Source: Dactylorhiza incarnata (taxonomy: Eukaryota > Streptophyta > Magnoliopsida > Asparagales > Orchidaceae). Taken from it: a DNA stretch of 64,000 nucleotides. The DNA lies in the NCBI GenBank assembly GCA_033032865.1, contig JAWHQI010000060.1, positions 10,186,001-10,250,000 on the forward strand, given 5' to 3'. The notes beneath the pieces are model-generated. The model made no database searches, was not told the DNA's origin, and was given only the letters and a program-made list of their open reading frames with translations. Positions 30,747 through 42,978 of this stretch are shown one piece after another. The position numbers and the translations under genes are program-made. The first letter of the stretch is position 1. Each line of letters begins with the position of its first letter.

Positions 30747-32357
30747 ATGGCGTCTCATGATCTCGCTTCTATTAATGGGGAAAACTTTCTTATAAATGAA
30801 AAATCTTTAGCACCACCTTTATTTGAAGGCAAAAATTATAATGGGTGGAAATTTCTTATGGAAAAATTTCTTAAATCTTTGGATATTGAAGTATGGAATA
30901 TTACAATTAAAATGCCCCCAAGTATTCTTAATAAAAATGAAATGTTTTTAAATGCCAAATCAATGAATAGTCTATATTGTGCATTAGATCAAAATATTTT
31001 CAAACTTATTTATACATTTCCTACTGCTTATGAAGTTTGGAAATTTCTTGAGAATTCTTATAGTCTTCCTTCCACAGATGATGAACAAGAGGAATTCCTT
31101 ATGGATCTAAGAGAAGAAATCGACAATGACTCATTCTTGGAGGAAGATAAATCTAAGAGAGAAATCGACGAGGAATTCCTTATGGATCCAAGAGAAGAAA
31201 TCGATGAGGACTCATGCTTGGAGGAAGAAAAATACAACGTCACAATGTTGGACTCATTTGATGACCAAACATCAAGCAAAAGAGGAGATGGAAATTATAG
31301 CAAGGTAAGAAAATCTAAATATTCTCTTTTTGTAACAAATTCTATTTCTACATTTCGTGTGCTTAAATTTGCTAAACGTAAAATTTCAAAGTTGAAACAT
31401 GCTAATTCCAAATTGCGTTTACAAAATAAAACTTTAAAAGCAAACGCTAAAGTAGAATCTAATATTGATGTGTTAAATTCTCTTTCATGCTCTTTAGGTA
31501 AAATTCCTATTCCTTGTTTAGATTACAATTTGTTAAAAGAAAAATTCAAGGAAATTGAAAAAGGGCTCTTAATTTCTAAAAGGCATAATGAAAAATTGAT
31601 AATTGAAAATGATGCTTTATCTTGTAAGTTATTACAATTAAAATCTTTTGTTGAAAAATTTCAAATGTCATGTAATAAATTTCATCATAAGATTTTGAAT
31701 AACATGGATAAATTAACATACAACATTATTTCTAAAAAGGATCATTTTCACACATCAACTCAAAAGGAGTTTAGTTTCAAAAAGAATTATGATCCTCACA
31801 AAATTCTTAAGAGTCATTATTATAAGTCTCAATATATTTTCAATCATGACTCAAATTTAAAAACTCATTTTCATGAAAATCAAACTATAAAATATTATCC
31901 TTCATATTATAAGAGTATGTCTATAAGAAAGAGTGGAAATGAAAATTATCAAAATAAGAATCAATTATTTACAACATTTTGTAACCCACTCTTTCAACAA
32001 TCACTTCTTAAGAAAGACAATCACTCTTATAAATTTTCAAAGAATCTTTATAATAAAATTCATTATGATTATCAACATCAATCTATTTTGAAAAATAATT
32101 TGAATAAACATAAATCCCAAATGAATTATTTTTCAAATAAATATAATCATATAAAGATGTCACAAAATCATAATATGAATTTAAATGATAAACAACCAAT
32201 GTATGAATGGAGACCCATAAAGAAAAATGATGTATCATCTTTAATTGAAAATGCCCATTCATCATTATCTTCTAAAAAACCACCACGATGTATTTGGGTA
32301 CCCAAAAGAACCATCCCACTTGGTCCCCTTTGGATACCTAAATCTTTCATTCATTAG
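30747..32357 (+). CDS. gag-like protein of element A (intact, no zinc knuckle)
   Basis: 536 codons, uninterrupted, starting 36 bp after the primer site. Residues 22-107 match the N-terminal Copia gag domain of the SIRE/Maximus type: PPLFEGKNYNGWKFLMEKFL, LNAKSMNSLYCAL, TAYEVWKFLENSY. Residues 114-162 are two copies of an acidic 26-residue unit (EEFLMD-REEID-DS-LEE). Residues 195-235 and 262-310 look like coiled coils. A His/Asn/Lys-rich region follows, and the tail is RCIWVPKRTIPLGPLWIPK, resembling the linker that precedes protease in full SIRE elements. No CX2CX4HX4C knuckle is present anywhere. It may form or join particles without classical RNA-binding fingers. Element B carries a decayed homologue. 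Confidence 0.85.
   Translation: MASHDLASINGENFLINEKSLAPPLFEGKNYNGWKFLMEKFLKSLDIEVWNITIKMPPSILNKNEMFLNAKSMNSLYCALDQNIFKLIYTFPTAYEVWKFLENSYSLPSTDDEQEEFLMDLREEIDNDSFLEEDKSKREIDEEFLMDPREEIDEDSCLEEEKYNVTMLDSFDDQTSSKRGDGNYSKVRKSKYSLFVTNSISTFRVLKFAKRKISKLKHANSKLRLQNKTLKANAKVESNIDVLNSLSCSLGKIPIPCLDYNLLKEKFKEIEKGLLISKRHNEKLIIENDALSCKLLQLKSFVEKFQMSCNKFHHKILNNMDKLTYNIISKKDHFHTSTQKEFSFKKNYDPHKILKSHYYKSQYIFNHDSNLKTHFHENQTIKYYPSYYKSMSIRKSGNENYQNKNQLFTTFCNPLFQQSLLKKDNHSYKFSKNLYNKIHYDYQHQSILKNNLNKHKSQMNYFSNKYNHIKMSQNHNMNLNDKQPMYEWRPIKKNDVSSLIENAHSSLSSKKPPRCIWVPKRTIPLGPLWIPKSFIH
31089..31246 (+). repeat. 78-bp in-frame tandem duplication in the gag-like ORF
   Basis: Two copies beginning GAGGAATTCCTTATGGATC at 31090 and 31168, encoding the acidic 26-residue unit. 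The element B homologue has a different, shorter acidic segment here. Confidence 0.8.
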
Positions 32358-33988
32358 TATCCAATCATTTGCATGAAGTAGAAACCATTAAAAATGAAAT
32401 ATCAATACTCTACTTCATGATATGCCTATTGTCTCTTTTCTTTTGTTTATTTCTTTATTTGTTTTGATCAAACACGCTAAGGTCACTTAGATATATTATG
32501 AAATATGACTTTTACATTTTAAGCTTAATGTTTATCAAATCAAAATTGAATTAAACTAAATATAAAGTCATAAAATTTTTAAGTGATCTATCTTTCATTT
32601 TTATATATTTTATCGTTTTTAAATTCATTGCCTATAAATGTCTTATATTATCATCATAAATTGAATGCTAAATTTTCTAAATGATATTATCAAGGCTAAT
32701 GAAATTACTTTCAAAATTGGATTTAAATGGATTTTTAGGAGTCTTTGGCTAAAATATTAAATGTGCAACTAATTGTATATTTGTCTATTTTTCGTTGCTG
32801 CATATAATAGCCCCTATATTGAAAATCATAATCGAGAAAAATCAGAATCAAATAATATCAAAAACTATGAGTTTTAAATCAAATATAGTAACTCTATTGC
32901 TAACGCCACGCGTTATCACTAATGCTGGCGGTAGCATAGTTTCCTAAAAATTCTGATTTCTCTATTTTTTATTTTTTGAAAAATTATTTTACTGCGTTAA
33001 GCATCATTGTCTTCTACTTTCAGATAAACAAAACAAATTTGTTTGTCTCTTTAAAAGGATGAATATGAACTATTCACACACAACTATGATCTATTAATAT
33101 CCTATGCTAAAATTCACTATTATCATATATCATAATTCATGATCTATCAAGAATTATTTTAAATCAACTATTTCTATCAACCTTAGGAATTATGAAATAT
33201 ATGATGGCAATGGTATTATAGTTTCATATCTTATTATGTGTGTGATGTGTGTCACCAATGTTTGCATGTAATTTAGACCTTAGAATTATCTTGTATCATT
33301 AAGATCAAATCAAAAGCTTAATCATTTCATTCTAGGTGTAAAGAAAATTAATTTAAAAACTTCGCATATTACATGCAACATTATCTCAATTAATCTTATG
33401 TAATAACATTGCATTCAAACTCATCATCCTAGCATCACTTCTTGGTCTATGCTTATATATTTATGCTAGGTATAACACTTATAATGTTATTCAAATTTCA
33501 TGATAACTATGTGATTTGAAATTATATATAATACTAAAATTCCAACAAACACATAGTTTATGGATTAATCATTATAATATTTATGAATATTGTTTCATGA
33601 ATCATATATTATCATGCAAAACCAAAGATCAATAAATTCAATTATTGAATGCCATTTTATTATAAATTTCAAAACGTTATATATGTGATCTTTGTCTTTA
33701 ATATGACTACATGTTCATCATTTTCTAGGCTTAAAAATCAAACATGCTTATTCAAAAGAAAATCACTATATCACTATATCATGAGTCTAGAAGGATTAGA
33801 ATTTTCATACATCATGATGATCTAACATATATTCTATGCAAAATTCTCTATAATCATAAATCATAATTCATGTTTTAATCAGGAAATCTGTCAAAACAAT
33901 AGTGTTTATCACCTAGGAATTATGAATCTTATGATAAAAATATGAATAATGTTTTTCTTCATATTGTTTGATGTATTGATTTGCTTTG
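32358..33988 (+). other. AT-rich non-coding interior of element A
   Basis: Where pol would lie in an autonomous element there is only AT-rich DNA without long frames. Large parts are mirrored in element B (about 45,400-46,960), confirming that it is element sequence rather than another insert. Confidence 0.6.
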
Positions 33989-33991
33989 CTA

Positions 33992-34440
33992 CACAACTAG
34001 AAAATTGACTTTTAGTGACGAAAATTTTTGTCACTAAAGATTGGATTTTGGTCACTAAAGACAATTAGTGACCAAATCCAGTCCATCACGAGATGGTCAC
34101 GATAGCCCCGCCACTAAATGTAATTAGTGACCAAAAAGATTTTCGTCACTAATTGTACATATTTAGTGATCAAAATAATTACAGTCACTAAAAAACTGTT
34201 TTGGTGACCAAATTGATTCGGTCACTAAATGTAATATCAGTGACCAATTGGTTCGGTCACTAAACGATTTTTGTGACCAAAATAATTCGGTCACTAAATG
34301 AAGTTTTGGTGACTGAATGGATTCGGTCACTAAATAAAGTTTTCGTGACCAAATTAATTCAGTCACTACAGTGTACTTTTAGTGACGAAATACCTGGTCA
34401 CCAAAAGAGAACACTTAACATTTCTTATCACTAAATTCTA
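33992..34440. repeat. sub-terminal GTCACTAA/TTAGTGAC array, left end of CACTA C
   Basis: About 18 copies of a 10-12 bp motif with TTAGTGAC or its inverse, often paired as small hairpins. The short open frame at 34163-34366 is a translation of this array. Confidence 0.85.
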
Positions 34441-35433
34441 TTTAATTCCTCAAAAAATATCACATAATTATTTCATTTGCTATTCATTAGAATTCACTTA
34501 TAGACGGTCAAATACAGAAATAAATTTAATACTCAATCGCAAATAGAAGTTTGTTCAACATAAGTTATTTTATTAATAGGAAAAAAGAGGGTGGGAGATA
34601 GCCCAAACCACTCAATACAAAGTAATATTGTTTTCAACAATAATTAAACTATATACATTGAAAAAATATCTATACCGAAGAAAAAGTTCTCAGGCCCGAG
34701 GTCTCATGGCCGGCGAAGGTCTTGCACTTGTCCATCATGAGTTGAAGGTTGTAACAGAACGCAACCTTCTTTTTGTATCTCGGCGAGCAACTTCCTGAGG
34801 AGCCCTATCCCGTACGACCAACTCCGGCCGATCTCCATCCCCTCCCTCCGGCCATCTATAATCTCCATCTGCAACTCATCCACATTAAGACATGCAGCTA
34901 CATAAAAATAGCATCAACCAATAGTAAATGATAAATACATAGAAATAATTGTAAAATCATCTACTTGATCTAGAGGGAAAAGGAAATGAAAGACCTGTAT
35001 GTAAGAGAGGTGACCAATATGAGTACTTTAGCCATTCTGTCTCTTGTGGATGTGGGATTGGTGTTTCCTGCTCTAGCATGCAAACCAAGTTATCAATAAA
35101 ATATTTAAACTACAAAAAAGGGAGATTAATTTATTAATTCAGTGCCTCCATTCCATACATATATTCTCTGGAAATAGTTGATTTGGATCAATACAAGTTC
35201 ATATAATACACACAGACATATTCTATTTTCTAGGCCGGCACCAGCTGTTCTTTCCACCAGTTCCTGGTGTTGTTGTTGCTAATCATGAGGATATTATTTA
35301 ATCATAGTCAAATGACAAAAAAGATAGTTTTATTCATTAAGTATTTATTAATGATTTTCTAGTATCAATAATCATATTTCATGACTAGATCACCTAATTA
35401 TATCATATGAAGTACAAAAATTTCAAAGTACCT

Positions 35434-35690
35434 CAATCTTCTCCTGGATGAGGACTCTTGAGACATGGTAGGTGTCATCAAGAATTATGGAGTTCTGATG
35501 CAGTGCTACTGTCGATTGTGAGATAATGGCAGAAATGGAGTTGGTCGGCATTGTTATCCAGAAGGCTACCGCCGACGACGACTCATCATGCTGTCGCCGG
35601 TGAACATGATCAAGTTCTTTTTTGAATCTGATCTCTTTCAATTGATGCCTCTGTTGAGTGAGCTGCATCTGCTTCTCCCATTCCCACCTG
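35434..35690 (-). pseudogene. candidate exon in CACTA C, unrecognised
   Basis: The minus strand has a splice acceptor (GTGATCAG), then an open segment EKQMQLTQQRHQLKEI, HRRQHDESSSAVAFW, AIISQSTVALHQNS, LIQEKIE, ending at donor GAG/GTACTT. A further segment QQQHQELVERTAGAG near 35285-35235 joins in frame. The composition (Gln-rich, helical) would suit a TNPA-like accessory protein, but I do not recognise it. The Thr-His repeat further 5' is only a translated TG microsatellite. Confidence 0.35.
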
Positions 35691-35704
35691 ATCACATAAA
35701 TAAA

Positions 35705-35755
35705 GATATATATATATATATATCTGTGTGTGTGAGTGTGTGTGTGTGTGTGTGT
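35705..35755. repeat. (TA)n-(TG)n microsatellite
   Basis: TATATA run followed by a TGTG run in the CACTA C interior. Confidence 0.9.
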
Positions 35756-38700
35756 GACCTGTATCATAAATACCATTGTCTATAATCTATATGGAGCAAG
35801 AACTTGATACCAATAGTGCAAAATAATTCACGTGATTGATCAAATTTAGAATTTTGACACTGATATTCATGATGATATATATGGGTTTGAATGATGCCAC
35901 ATGCTTACATTTCTCTACTTTAATCATAAGAACCTATTTTCTTCATAAAATCACGGGCAAGATGAAGTTTGATCTACATGCATGATATTGTTACAGGATA
36001 AAAATTAAATAAATCACTTCTCTCAGTATTGAGACATAAATTAGTCTTAGTGTTATGGACCATTTTACATAATGTAACAAAAATGATGCACATAATTAAA
36101 AATATGAATTAACAAAAATAAATCAAAACAGGAAGCCATAAACTTGAAGCCCATAATGATCATGTTTCCACCAAAGATGAAGCAAAAAAAAACAATAAAT
36201 CGCATGATTATGATTTAGCCTTGTTTAGGTATAATACCTCGGGTAAGTCTCGACAAAATTGAATGGAAGATTATGATGATGATTGATTGTTAGACACAAC
36301 TTCTAAAACTCCTAAGGAACTTTAATGAAGTGCTGCGGAAATTTATGTGCAATTCGATCTAATAGGAAAAGATTGCTTATGTCTACATAGGTTAGCTAAG
36401 TTCTAATTATATTTTATAAGACAGAGTGTATAAACATTTCTGAGTTGCTTTATTTAACTGTTTTCTGATGGTTGTGAGGAGTTGGGAGAGCTAGTCATTT
36501 ACTACTCTTTCATTTAGTTCCTGTCAAAATTAGGTTTACATTGAAGCATCTTAATTAAGAAATTGTTCTGCTTAATTGACTTGATAGGAATACCCAATTT
36601 TGATTGATATATTCTGTGGTGGGCATGTTGCATTATTAAGAATATTATTTTATCTACAAATAGAGTCTTTCTGATGATTGTCACTTGACCCAACTAAAAT
36701 TAAGTTCATTTAAATTAATAGTTACATATGTCGATCTATTCATAGTTGTTTTTCTTGGCAGTAAAGTGAAGATGGAATATATTTACTTTTTTTACATAGC
36801 TACTAACATCAATCTTCTCATCTACAAGCAGGTTCTTTGACGGCTGAACTACTAACATAGCTGGGACATCAATCAAGTGGAAGGCGCAACAGAATGGTAA
36901 GTGCAGTTTTCGACCAAATTTGGTGTTTATCCTTTTAGTTCCTTTAAATTCTAACTTGTTTTTATTTGGTTACATTTTTTAAGGGTGTTCCTAATGGCAC
37001 TTCTCATGAAAAGAACGGAAAGAAGTGGTCCCTTGCTGAAGAAAGGCTAGTTTTATTCTCATCATCTTTATTTCAAGTAGTGTGGTAATTCCCTCGCCGC
37101 ATTTCTGATTCAACTCGGTGGGTACTGCATAAATAACAACTATTGATAAAAAATTAATCCTCTTTATTTCAAGTAGTGTGACCATCTTTATCTTCTCTAG
37201 TTGGTAGGATAACATTTAAAAAATTCAAGAATGTTTTTTTAATATTAATTTCAATTAGAGCCCATGATTATGGTGTCGCCTTCCAGTAATTTTACACTGC
37301 AGAATTGTGCATAGACTTTGATAATTGCATAAAATGTTTATCGTACTAATAACTATTAATACGACATGTTAATATGACTTTGATAATATGACATGTTACC
37401 ACTCAAAAACCGGAATTTGAAAACAAAGTTAAGAGAGACATAGGTGGTAAGAGGATTTTTTTTTTAATTTACATTAGATGGTTAAAACTAACAAGTTGAA
37501 CCAAACTGTTTTGTTCAATCTACCATTTCAGATTATTTCGTCTGAATCCAAAACTTGGTAAAACATGAAATTAATTTAGTTTTATCAGTGTTCAAAAATT
37601 TGTTAGTCACTATATGTACTCATGGTTACATAAATTTACATTTAAATTTTTTTAAATTGTTCGTATGCATTTATTCTATCTTTTTTTCCACCGTTTGGTT
37701 TGGACGAAACGAGGCTGTAGTCAAAATCTTATTTTTTTAACTAAAAAACTATCACAATCTTCTACACCCAGTGTTCTATTGAGGGTGGTGATTGTATACG
37801 TTCAAATTTGATTTCTAAGCTTTTGACAGCTTAACTTTAAAATAAGGCAGTGTACATATAATCTGGTTTTGCTGATATTATTTTTGACCGACCTTCAAGT
37901 CAACATTTAGGCTCAAAGGAGATACATAGCTTCTATCCACCCCTTCATAAGACAGGAAATGCATCTCTCATGCATATATATTTATATATTAAATTTACCT
38001 CTTGATCAATCAGAAATTATGTTTGATGTTAAAGCAGATTCATAGGCCAAAAAATACTCCTAATCATCTCATAAAGAGAGAAATTATGAGGTGGCAAGAT
38101 TCCAAAAATTTAGATTCCAAAAAATTATTTAGTTTGTTGATCATTAATTGTCGACATGGGTATGGATTGTCGACTATTGCTCGACAATCTGCTTTCATCG
38201 GACGCTTGCATTTCAAAGTGTTAAATTTTGTTACAGAACTTAATGATTTAGTGTTAATTTTAAATCAATTCCAGTAACCATCATTAAAATATTTATGATG
38301 TCTGAAGAAAGTAAGCACACACAAATTACAATTACTCCATACAAATTCATTATCGAAAGCATAGGATGTGATGCATAAGTTTAGGGTACTTACCTAATTT
38401 GAATTTGCCAGTGTGAGTTCCGAGTAGAAATTTAAATGCCAACATCATTTTCACCATTTCAGTCAAAGAATCAGGATCTTTATGTCATTGTTTCTACAAA
38501 ATTAGTTCAGTCATTTGGCAATCAAAACCGAAGTCAATGTATTCAGTAAGTGGGAGTGGATCTATCTACCTGCTTGAAGGAGTTTCACATATACATCACT
38601 CTTTCTCTGTACAATGCCGCTGCCGAATGCCAAGAAAATTTTGGTAACCATAATTTTAGGTAAACCTAACAGAAATTCATTATCGAAAGTACATGATGAG

Positions 38701-38899
38701 ATGCATAAGTTGAGGGTACTACCTTAATTGATATATGCACAGTGTAAGTTCCTATAGATTTTTTACAGTAGTTAGAATGTAAAGATCGACAATTTGTTGG
38801 TGGTGAAAGAATCGTGAAAGAATGTCGATTGAATCGAATTAGAACACCGGAGGGAAGAGCCCTAACAGGCCGGCCATGTCATCAAATGAAATGCTTAAC

Positions 38900-39900
38900 C
38901 TAAAACTTTGAAAGAGAGAAAGTTAGCAATAATACCTCAACTTGAAGAAAAGATCGGGCGCGAGAACGCCGGCGAGAACGCCGGCAAGAAGAGACGCTGG
39001 AAGGAGATTGGACGCGAGAACGTCGCTTACCGGAAGGCTTCTGGAAGGGGGAGGTCGGGCGTGAGAACGTCTTCTGTTAGGGCACGAGAATGCCGGCTAG
39101 AAGAGGCGCGGAGCGAAATGTTAAGATCGGGAGAGAACTTTGAAGAGGAGATCGTTCATTCGTGCCCTAAGTACTGGAATGTTGGTAATGAAGAGGAGAT
39201 CGTGCATTCGTGCCCTCAGGATCGATGGCAAGATGGAGGGAAAGTAAAATTAGAGGCGTTGCCGCGTTGGTCGAAATGTCTATATCGAGGGAATTAAAAA
39301 ACTGGAAAAAAATATTTAACATATTATTAACAGTGACTATAATATAATTGGTCACTAAAAAAAATCATCAGTTAGGGGTTTCATAATTTATTTGTTGTTC
39401 TTTTGTTTTCATTTTTATTGTACAAGAAGAGTGACTCAGATACCGCCGAGACTCAAATAAGAAGGTTTATTTTTGGGGCTACTGAGTTTCTAGAAAAGGT
39501 GGCGCTAATCCAGCCGAGTCATTAAGTATAAAAATGTAATTATTTTGTAGCTAAGTTATGAAATATAAATTTTCGCTTAGTAGATGAGGTTCAATTTATA
39601 GGTAACAAAAATTTTCAATTTAATCTAGTACTGACTAATATTTTCAATTAAATCTATTTACCCTTTTGATCGAGCGGAGGTTGTCGTCGTCGAGAGGGTT
39701 GGTGTTGTCAGATCGAGCGGAGGACGTAGTCAAGAGGGAGAGCGCTCGTCGTCATCGAGAAGGTGTTGGATCGAGCGGAGGTCGTCGAGGGAGTTGAAGG
39801 GGGCTCGTCGGCGAGAGGGAACAAAGAGGGCTCGTCGTCGAGAGGCGAAAAATGATGAGCTGAAGGAAATCGCTTAATTAGGGCTAGAACTCGTCTGTGG
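38900..39900. other. GC-rich interior of CACTA C
   Basis: Repeats of GCGAGAACGCCGG (38960-39090), a 45-bp duplicated segment with GAAGAGGAGATCGT (39140-39215), and GATCGAGCGGAGG repeats (39665-39780). The open frame 38908-39297 follows these repeats and is probably not a gene. It could be the promoter side of a minus-strand transcript. Confidence 0.4.
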
Positions 39901-39979
39901 AAGAGCGGTGCCGAAATGGAATACGCGCGTGATTCAATGAATTTTATGGAGAGATCTCAAATGTTAAATTATAAATTGT

Positions 39980-40252
39980 CTTTTTTTGTGACACATTATA
40001 TTTTCGTCACTAAATAGAATTATTTAGTGATGAAATATAACTTGGTCACTAAAAATTAATTTTTAGTGACTAAATACTAATTTGGTCACTAAAAAAATAT
40101 TTTTGTGACCAAACATTTATTTTAGTCACTAATTAATTGAAAACTATTATTTAGTGACCAACCTCTAATTTCGTCACAAAAAACATATTTTTTGTGACGA
40201 AAAATATTTCGTCACAAATATTTCGTCACTAAAAGCCTATTTTCTAGTAGTG
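39980..40252. repeat. sub-terminal array, right end of CACTA C
   Basis: About a dozen TTAGTGAC / GTCACTAA units, mirror image of the left array, ending in CGTCACTAAAAGCC and the TIR. Confidence 0.85.
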
Positions 40253-40255
40253 CTA

Positions 40256-41648
40256 GTAATTGCATGTATCTCTCATATTTGTAGACTCTAGAATCAACTT
40301 TGTAATGAAAGTATAAATCAAATTTAATCATCACTCTATTCTAGATCTACAATTTGAAATTCTATTTTGGAATACATGCAATATTAATATTAATCTTTTG
40401 ACATGACACTAAACCCAAAACTCATCATACTAGCTTTATCACTTATTGAATATTAGTAATTGTGCTAGTTTTTCACATATTGTCATCTCATAAAAGTAGA
40501 AAACTATGCGGCTTTATACAACTCATCACATTAAACAAAACCCATAGTTTATTTATCAACCCATAGATTTAAAAGCATAGGTTGTTCAAAAGATTATTTC
40601 ACCTATGACTTAATATCTCACAATAGCGGGGACGTAGGGTTGTATGCATTAGAGACCTAACTTCTAAGTCATGTCTTGTCCTTAACCGGGGAGGGTTCCA
40701 GTGGGGCCTTGCGAGGCACTGGGGGGAAAGAGTGCAAGGTTGAGTATTCTCTAGTGTGTGCATATGGGACTAACACCCCAACCTATGGCATGTGTGCAGC
40801 TCCTCATGCCCATCCGTCACTTAGTATGGGGCTAGGGTGTAGACATTTAGTCGGGGTAGTCTTTAATCTTAGGACATACTTACATTACTCGTTGCATGAT
40901 CATTTTATTTACTTATCACTTAAATCAGGCATATTTTGGGTTGTTTAATAAAAAATGTCCTCTTGTGTCTTCATAACTTATCTTTACATAATTAAATGGT
41001 TTTGTAAAACACAAGAATTTGAAAAAGCCAAAGTTTCATGCAAATTTGATCCACCTAGAGATCTCCAAAAATTTTGAAATTTCAGCATGGAACTACTCTA
41101 AGGACACTTAATCAAAATCAAAAACCAAAAATTCTCAGAAAATCACGTACTGTTTGTCGCGCTATCACTAGCGCCGGCGCTAGCGTGGGTGTTGGAATTT
41201 TCTGATTTTTAAAATTTCTAAAAATCACTAAAAATATTTTAGTCTTTATGTACTACTTTGTTTTTGTATTTCTGACATCTGTTATTTTTGTTTTATTCAT
41301 ATTATGAAAAATCAATTACAAAAATTCAAAATTCAAAATTACAAAAATATTTTTTTTGTTATTTGTGTTTTATTCATATTATGAAAAATCAACTACAAAA
41401 GTTCAAAATTCAAAAAATACAAAAATATGTTTTTTGTTATTTGTGTTTTATACATATTATGAAAAATCTACTACAAAAATTCAAAATTCAAAAATTACAA
41501 AAATATGTTTTTTTGTGATTTTCTGTTTTTATTTGATTTAAAAATGATAAAACAAAAAAACTGTATGATCTTTATTGCCAATATCAAGCATGTATGAATT
41601 CTATTATTTAGAAGTATTTACAATGTTAAAACTTATTCCTTCAAATTA
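40256..41648 (+). other. interior of element A with a conserved GC-rich block
   Basis: 40640-40870 contains GGGGAGGGTTCCAGTGGGGCC and CACCCCAACCTATGGCATG, and recurs in inverse orientation in element B (about 44820-45050) with few changes, while the DNA around it is AT-rich. A frame across it lacks an ATG in a conserved place. No protein family was recognised. Confidence 0.55.
41284..41520. repeat. 78-bp tandem repeat, three copies
   Basis: Copies start near 41294, 41371 and 41449, each with TATTCATATTATGAAAAATC. The period of 77-78 bp keeps a frame open by chance. Only a single copy is visible at the matching place in element B. Confidence 0.75.
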
Positions 41649-41653
41649 CTATG

Positions 41654-42978
41654 TGTTGGATCTTGTGGCGCCCTTAGAGGGGGGTGAATAAGGGACTTTT
41701 TAAATTATGATTTTTTACTTAAGAATTTTTAATACAAATTTTGCTTTTCTAAAAATCACTTATAAAAATTTACAAACTATGAAAATTTTAAATTAGATTA
41801 AACACAAATTTCTAAGTTAAAGATTAAGCAACCAAATTTGTAATTAAAGAAAAGGCATAATATTTTAATCATGAAATTCTCATACAATAAAAATGATCTT
41901 AACAATGCTTAAGATCAAGGCATAAATAAGATAATAAACTTTTGACAATTTTTGTTTACCAATCCTTCTCCCAAGGATCGGAAGACTATCACTTGTCTTT
42001 CCCTAGACCAAGCCCAAGCCTATCCTCTAGATATTCCCAAGATCTAGACGTAGCACACAAGGCCATGATTTCCCACCAAGCCACGCAAGGACTTGGACGC
42101 TCCGCACAAGAAAGCAATTTTCCCCTAAGCCACGCAAGGACTTAGACGTCACGCACAAGGAGACAATTTCCCTACCAATACAAAGTGAAATGTATATAAA
42201 TGAAAATACAAAATAAAATGAAGAACTCCCTAGAAATTCAGATCTCTGAAAGGAAGGTTGAAGCCTCGAGATGATCGTTGATGTAGAAGCGCGTCCGATC
42301 TCGTCTTCAATTTCAAACCTTCTCAGCACAAATGGGAGTTCTTGAGGTTCTGGAGCTCTCTGGTTCGTATGCACTCAGGAAAGGACTTTGAATTCTCAAA
42401 GCTCTGAATGCACGAACAAAACGAACCCATTTATAGATTTTCACTGTCGCCTGGGCGACATCGCTGTCGGAATTCCGACAGCCCCAAACTGTTGTTCGTC
42501 GTGCTGTCGTGCGGGCAGTTGCTGTAACTTCTGCGCTGTCGCCTGGGCGACATTGAGTGTCGGAATTCTGACAGCACCAAACTGCCGTTCGTCGTGCTGT
42601 CGTGCGGGCAGTTGCTGTAACTTCTGCGCTGTCGCCTGGGCGACATTGAGTGTCAGAATTCGGACAGCTTCTCTTCATTTTTGCTGTCCGAAACTTCTCC
42701 AGACTGTAGATTGAGTCGTTCTCATCTCCGAAATGGGGTGGCACGTTCTGTAACTCTTCCTGGATTGAAAGTTATGGCCATTTTAAGATCAGCACTCAAA
42801 ACTCATCCTTTTGCTTTTTCTAATGTGTACACACTCTCGGATCATGCCCATGAACGAGGACTTGTCTCCTCATTGAACCTATACAACCTGGACACTATAA
42901 ACACACAAAAGACTAGATCAAATACAACACGGTATTTGTTATTCTCAAACCAATAGATGCGGAACATAGGCTCCAACA
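41654..42978 (-). repeat. 3' LTR of element B
   Basis: Contains two tandem copies of an 82-bp segment with TGTCGTGCGGGCAGTTGCTG (about 42460-42660), seen also in the other LTR. It has only 6 G at the G tract (41679-41684) against 15 in the 5' LTR. Open frames of 108-143 codons here are LTR sequence, not genes. Confidence 0.92.

Larger units (their letters stand above)
33992..40252. mobile_element. CACTA transposon C with TTTAGTGAC sub-terminal repeats
   Basis: Left end CACAACTAGAAAAT, inverse of right end CACTACTAGAAAAT, then CTTTTAGTGACGAAA on both; 3-bp target duplication CTA (33989-33991, 40253-40255). Both ends (33992-34440, 39980-40252) are packed with TTTAGTGACCAAAA / GGTCACTAA units in both orientations, typical sub-terminal binding arrays. 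No TNPD transposase was recognised in 6.26 kb, so it is probably non-autonomous. Confidence 0.92.

Noticed and set aside
35423..35776. His/Thr-repeat protein
   Set aside because: The N-terminal half translates a TG/TA microsatellite; only the downstream exon-like part was retained as a candidate.
40676..40948. 90-codon frame shared with the inverse frame at 44727-44921
   Set aside because: The first codon is TTG, there is no conserved ATG, and similarity is explained by the two elements being one family. Kept only as a conserved block.
42313..42744. 143-codon frame (and the matching frame at 49259-49690)
   Set aside because: Lies inside both LTRs of element B; identical because the LTRs are identical, with no known domain.
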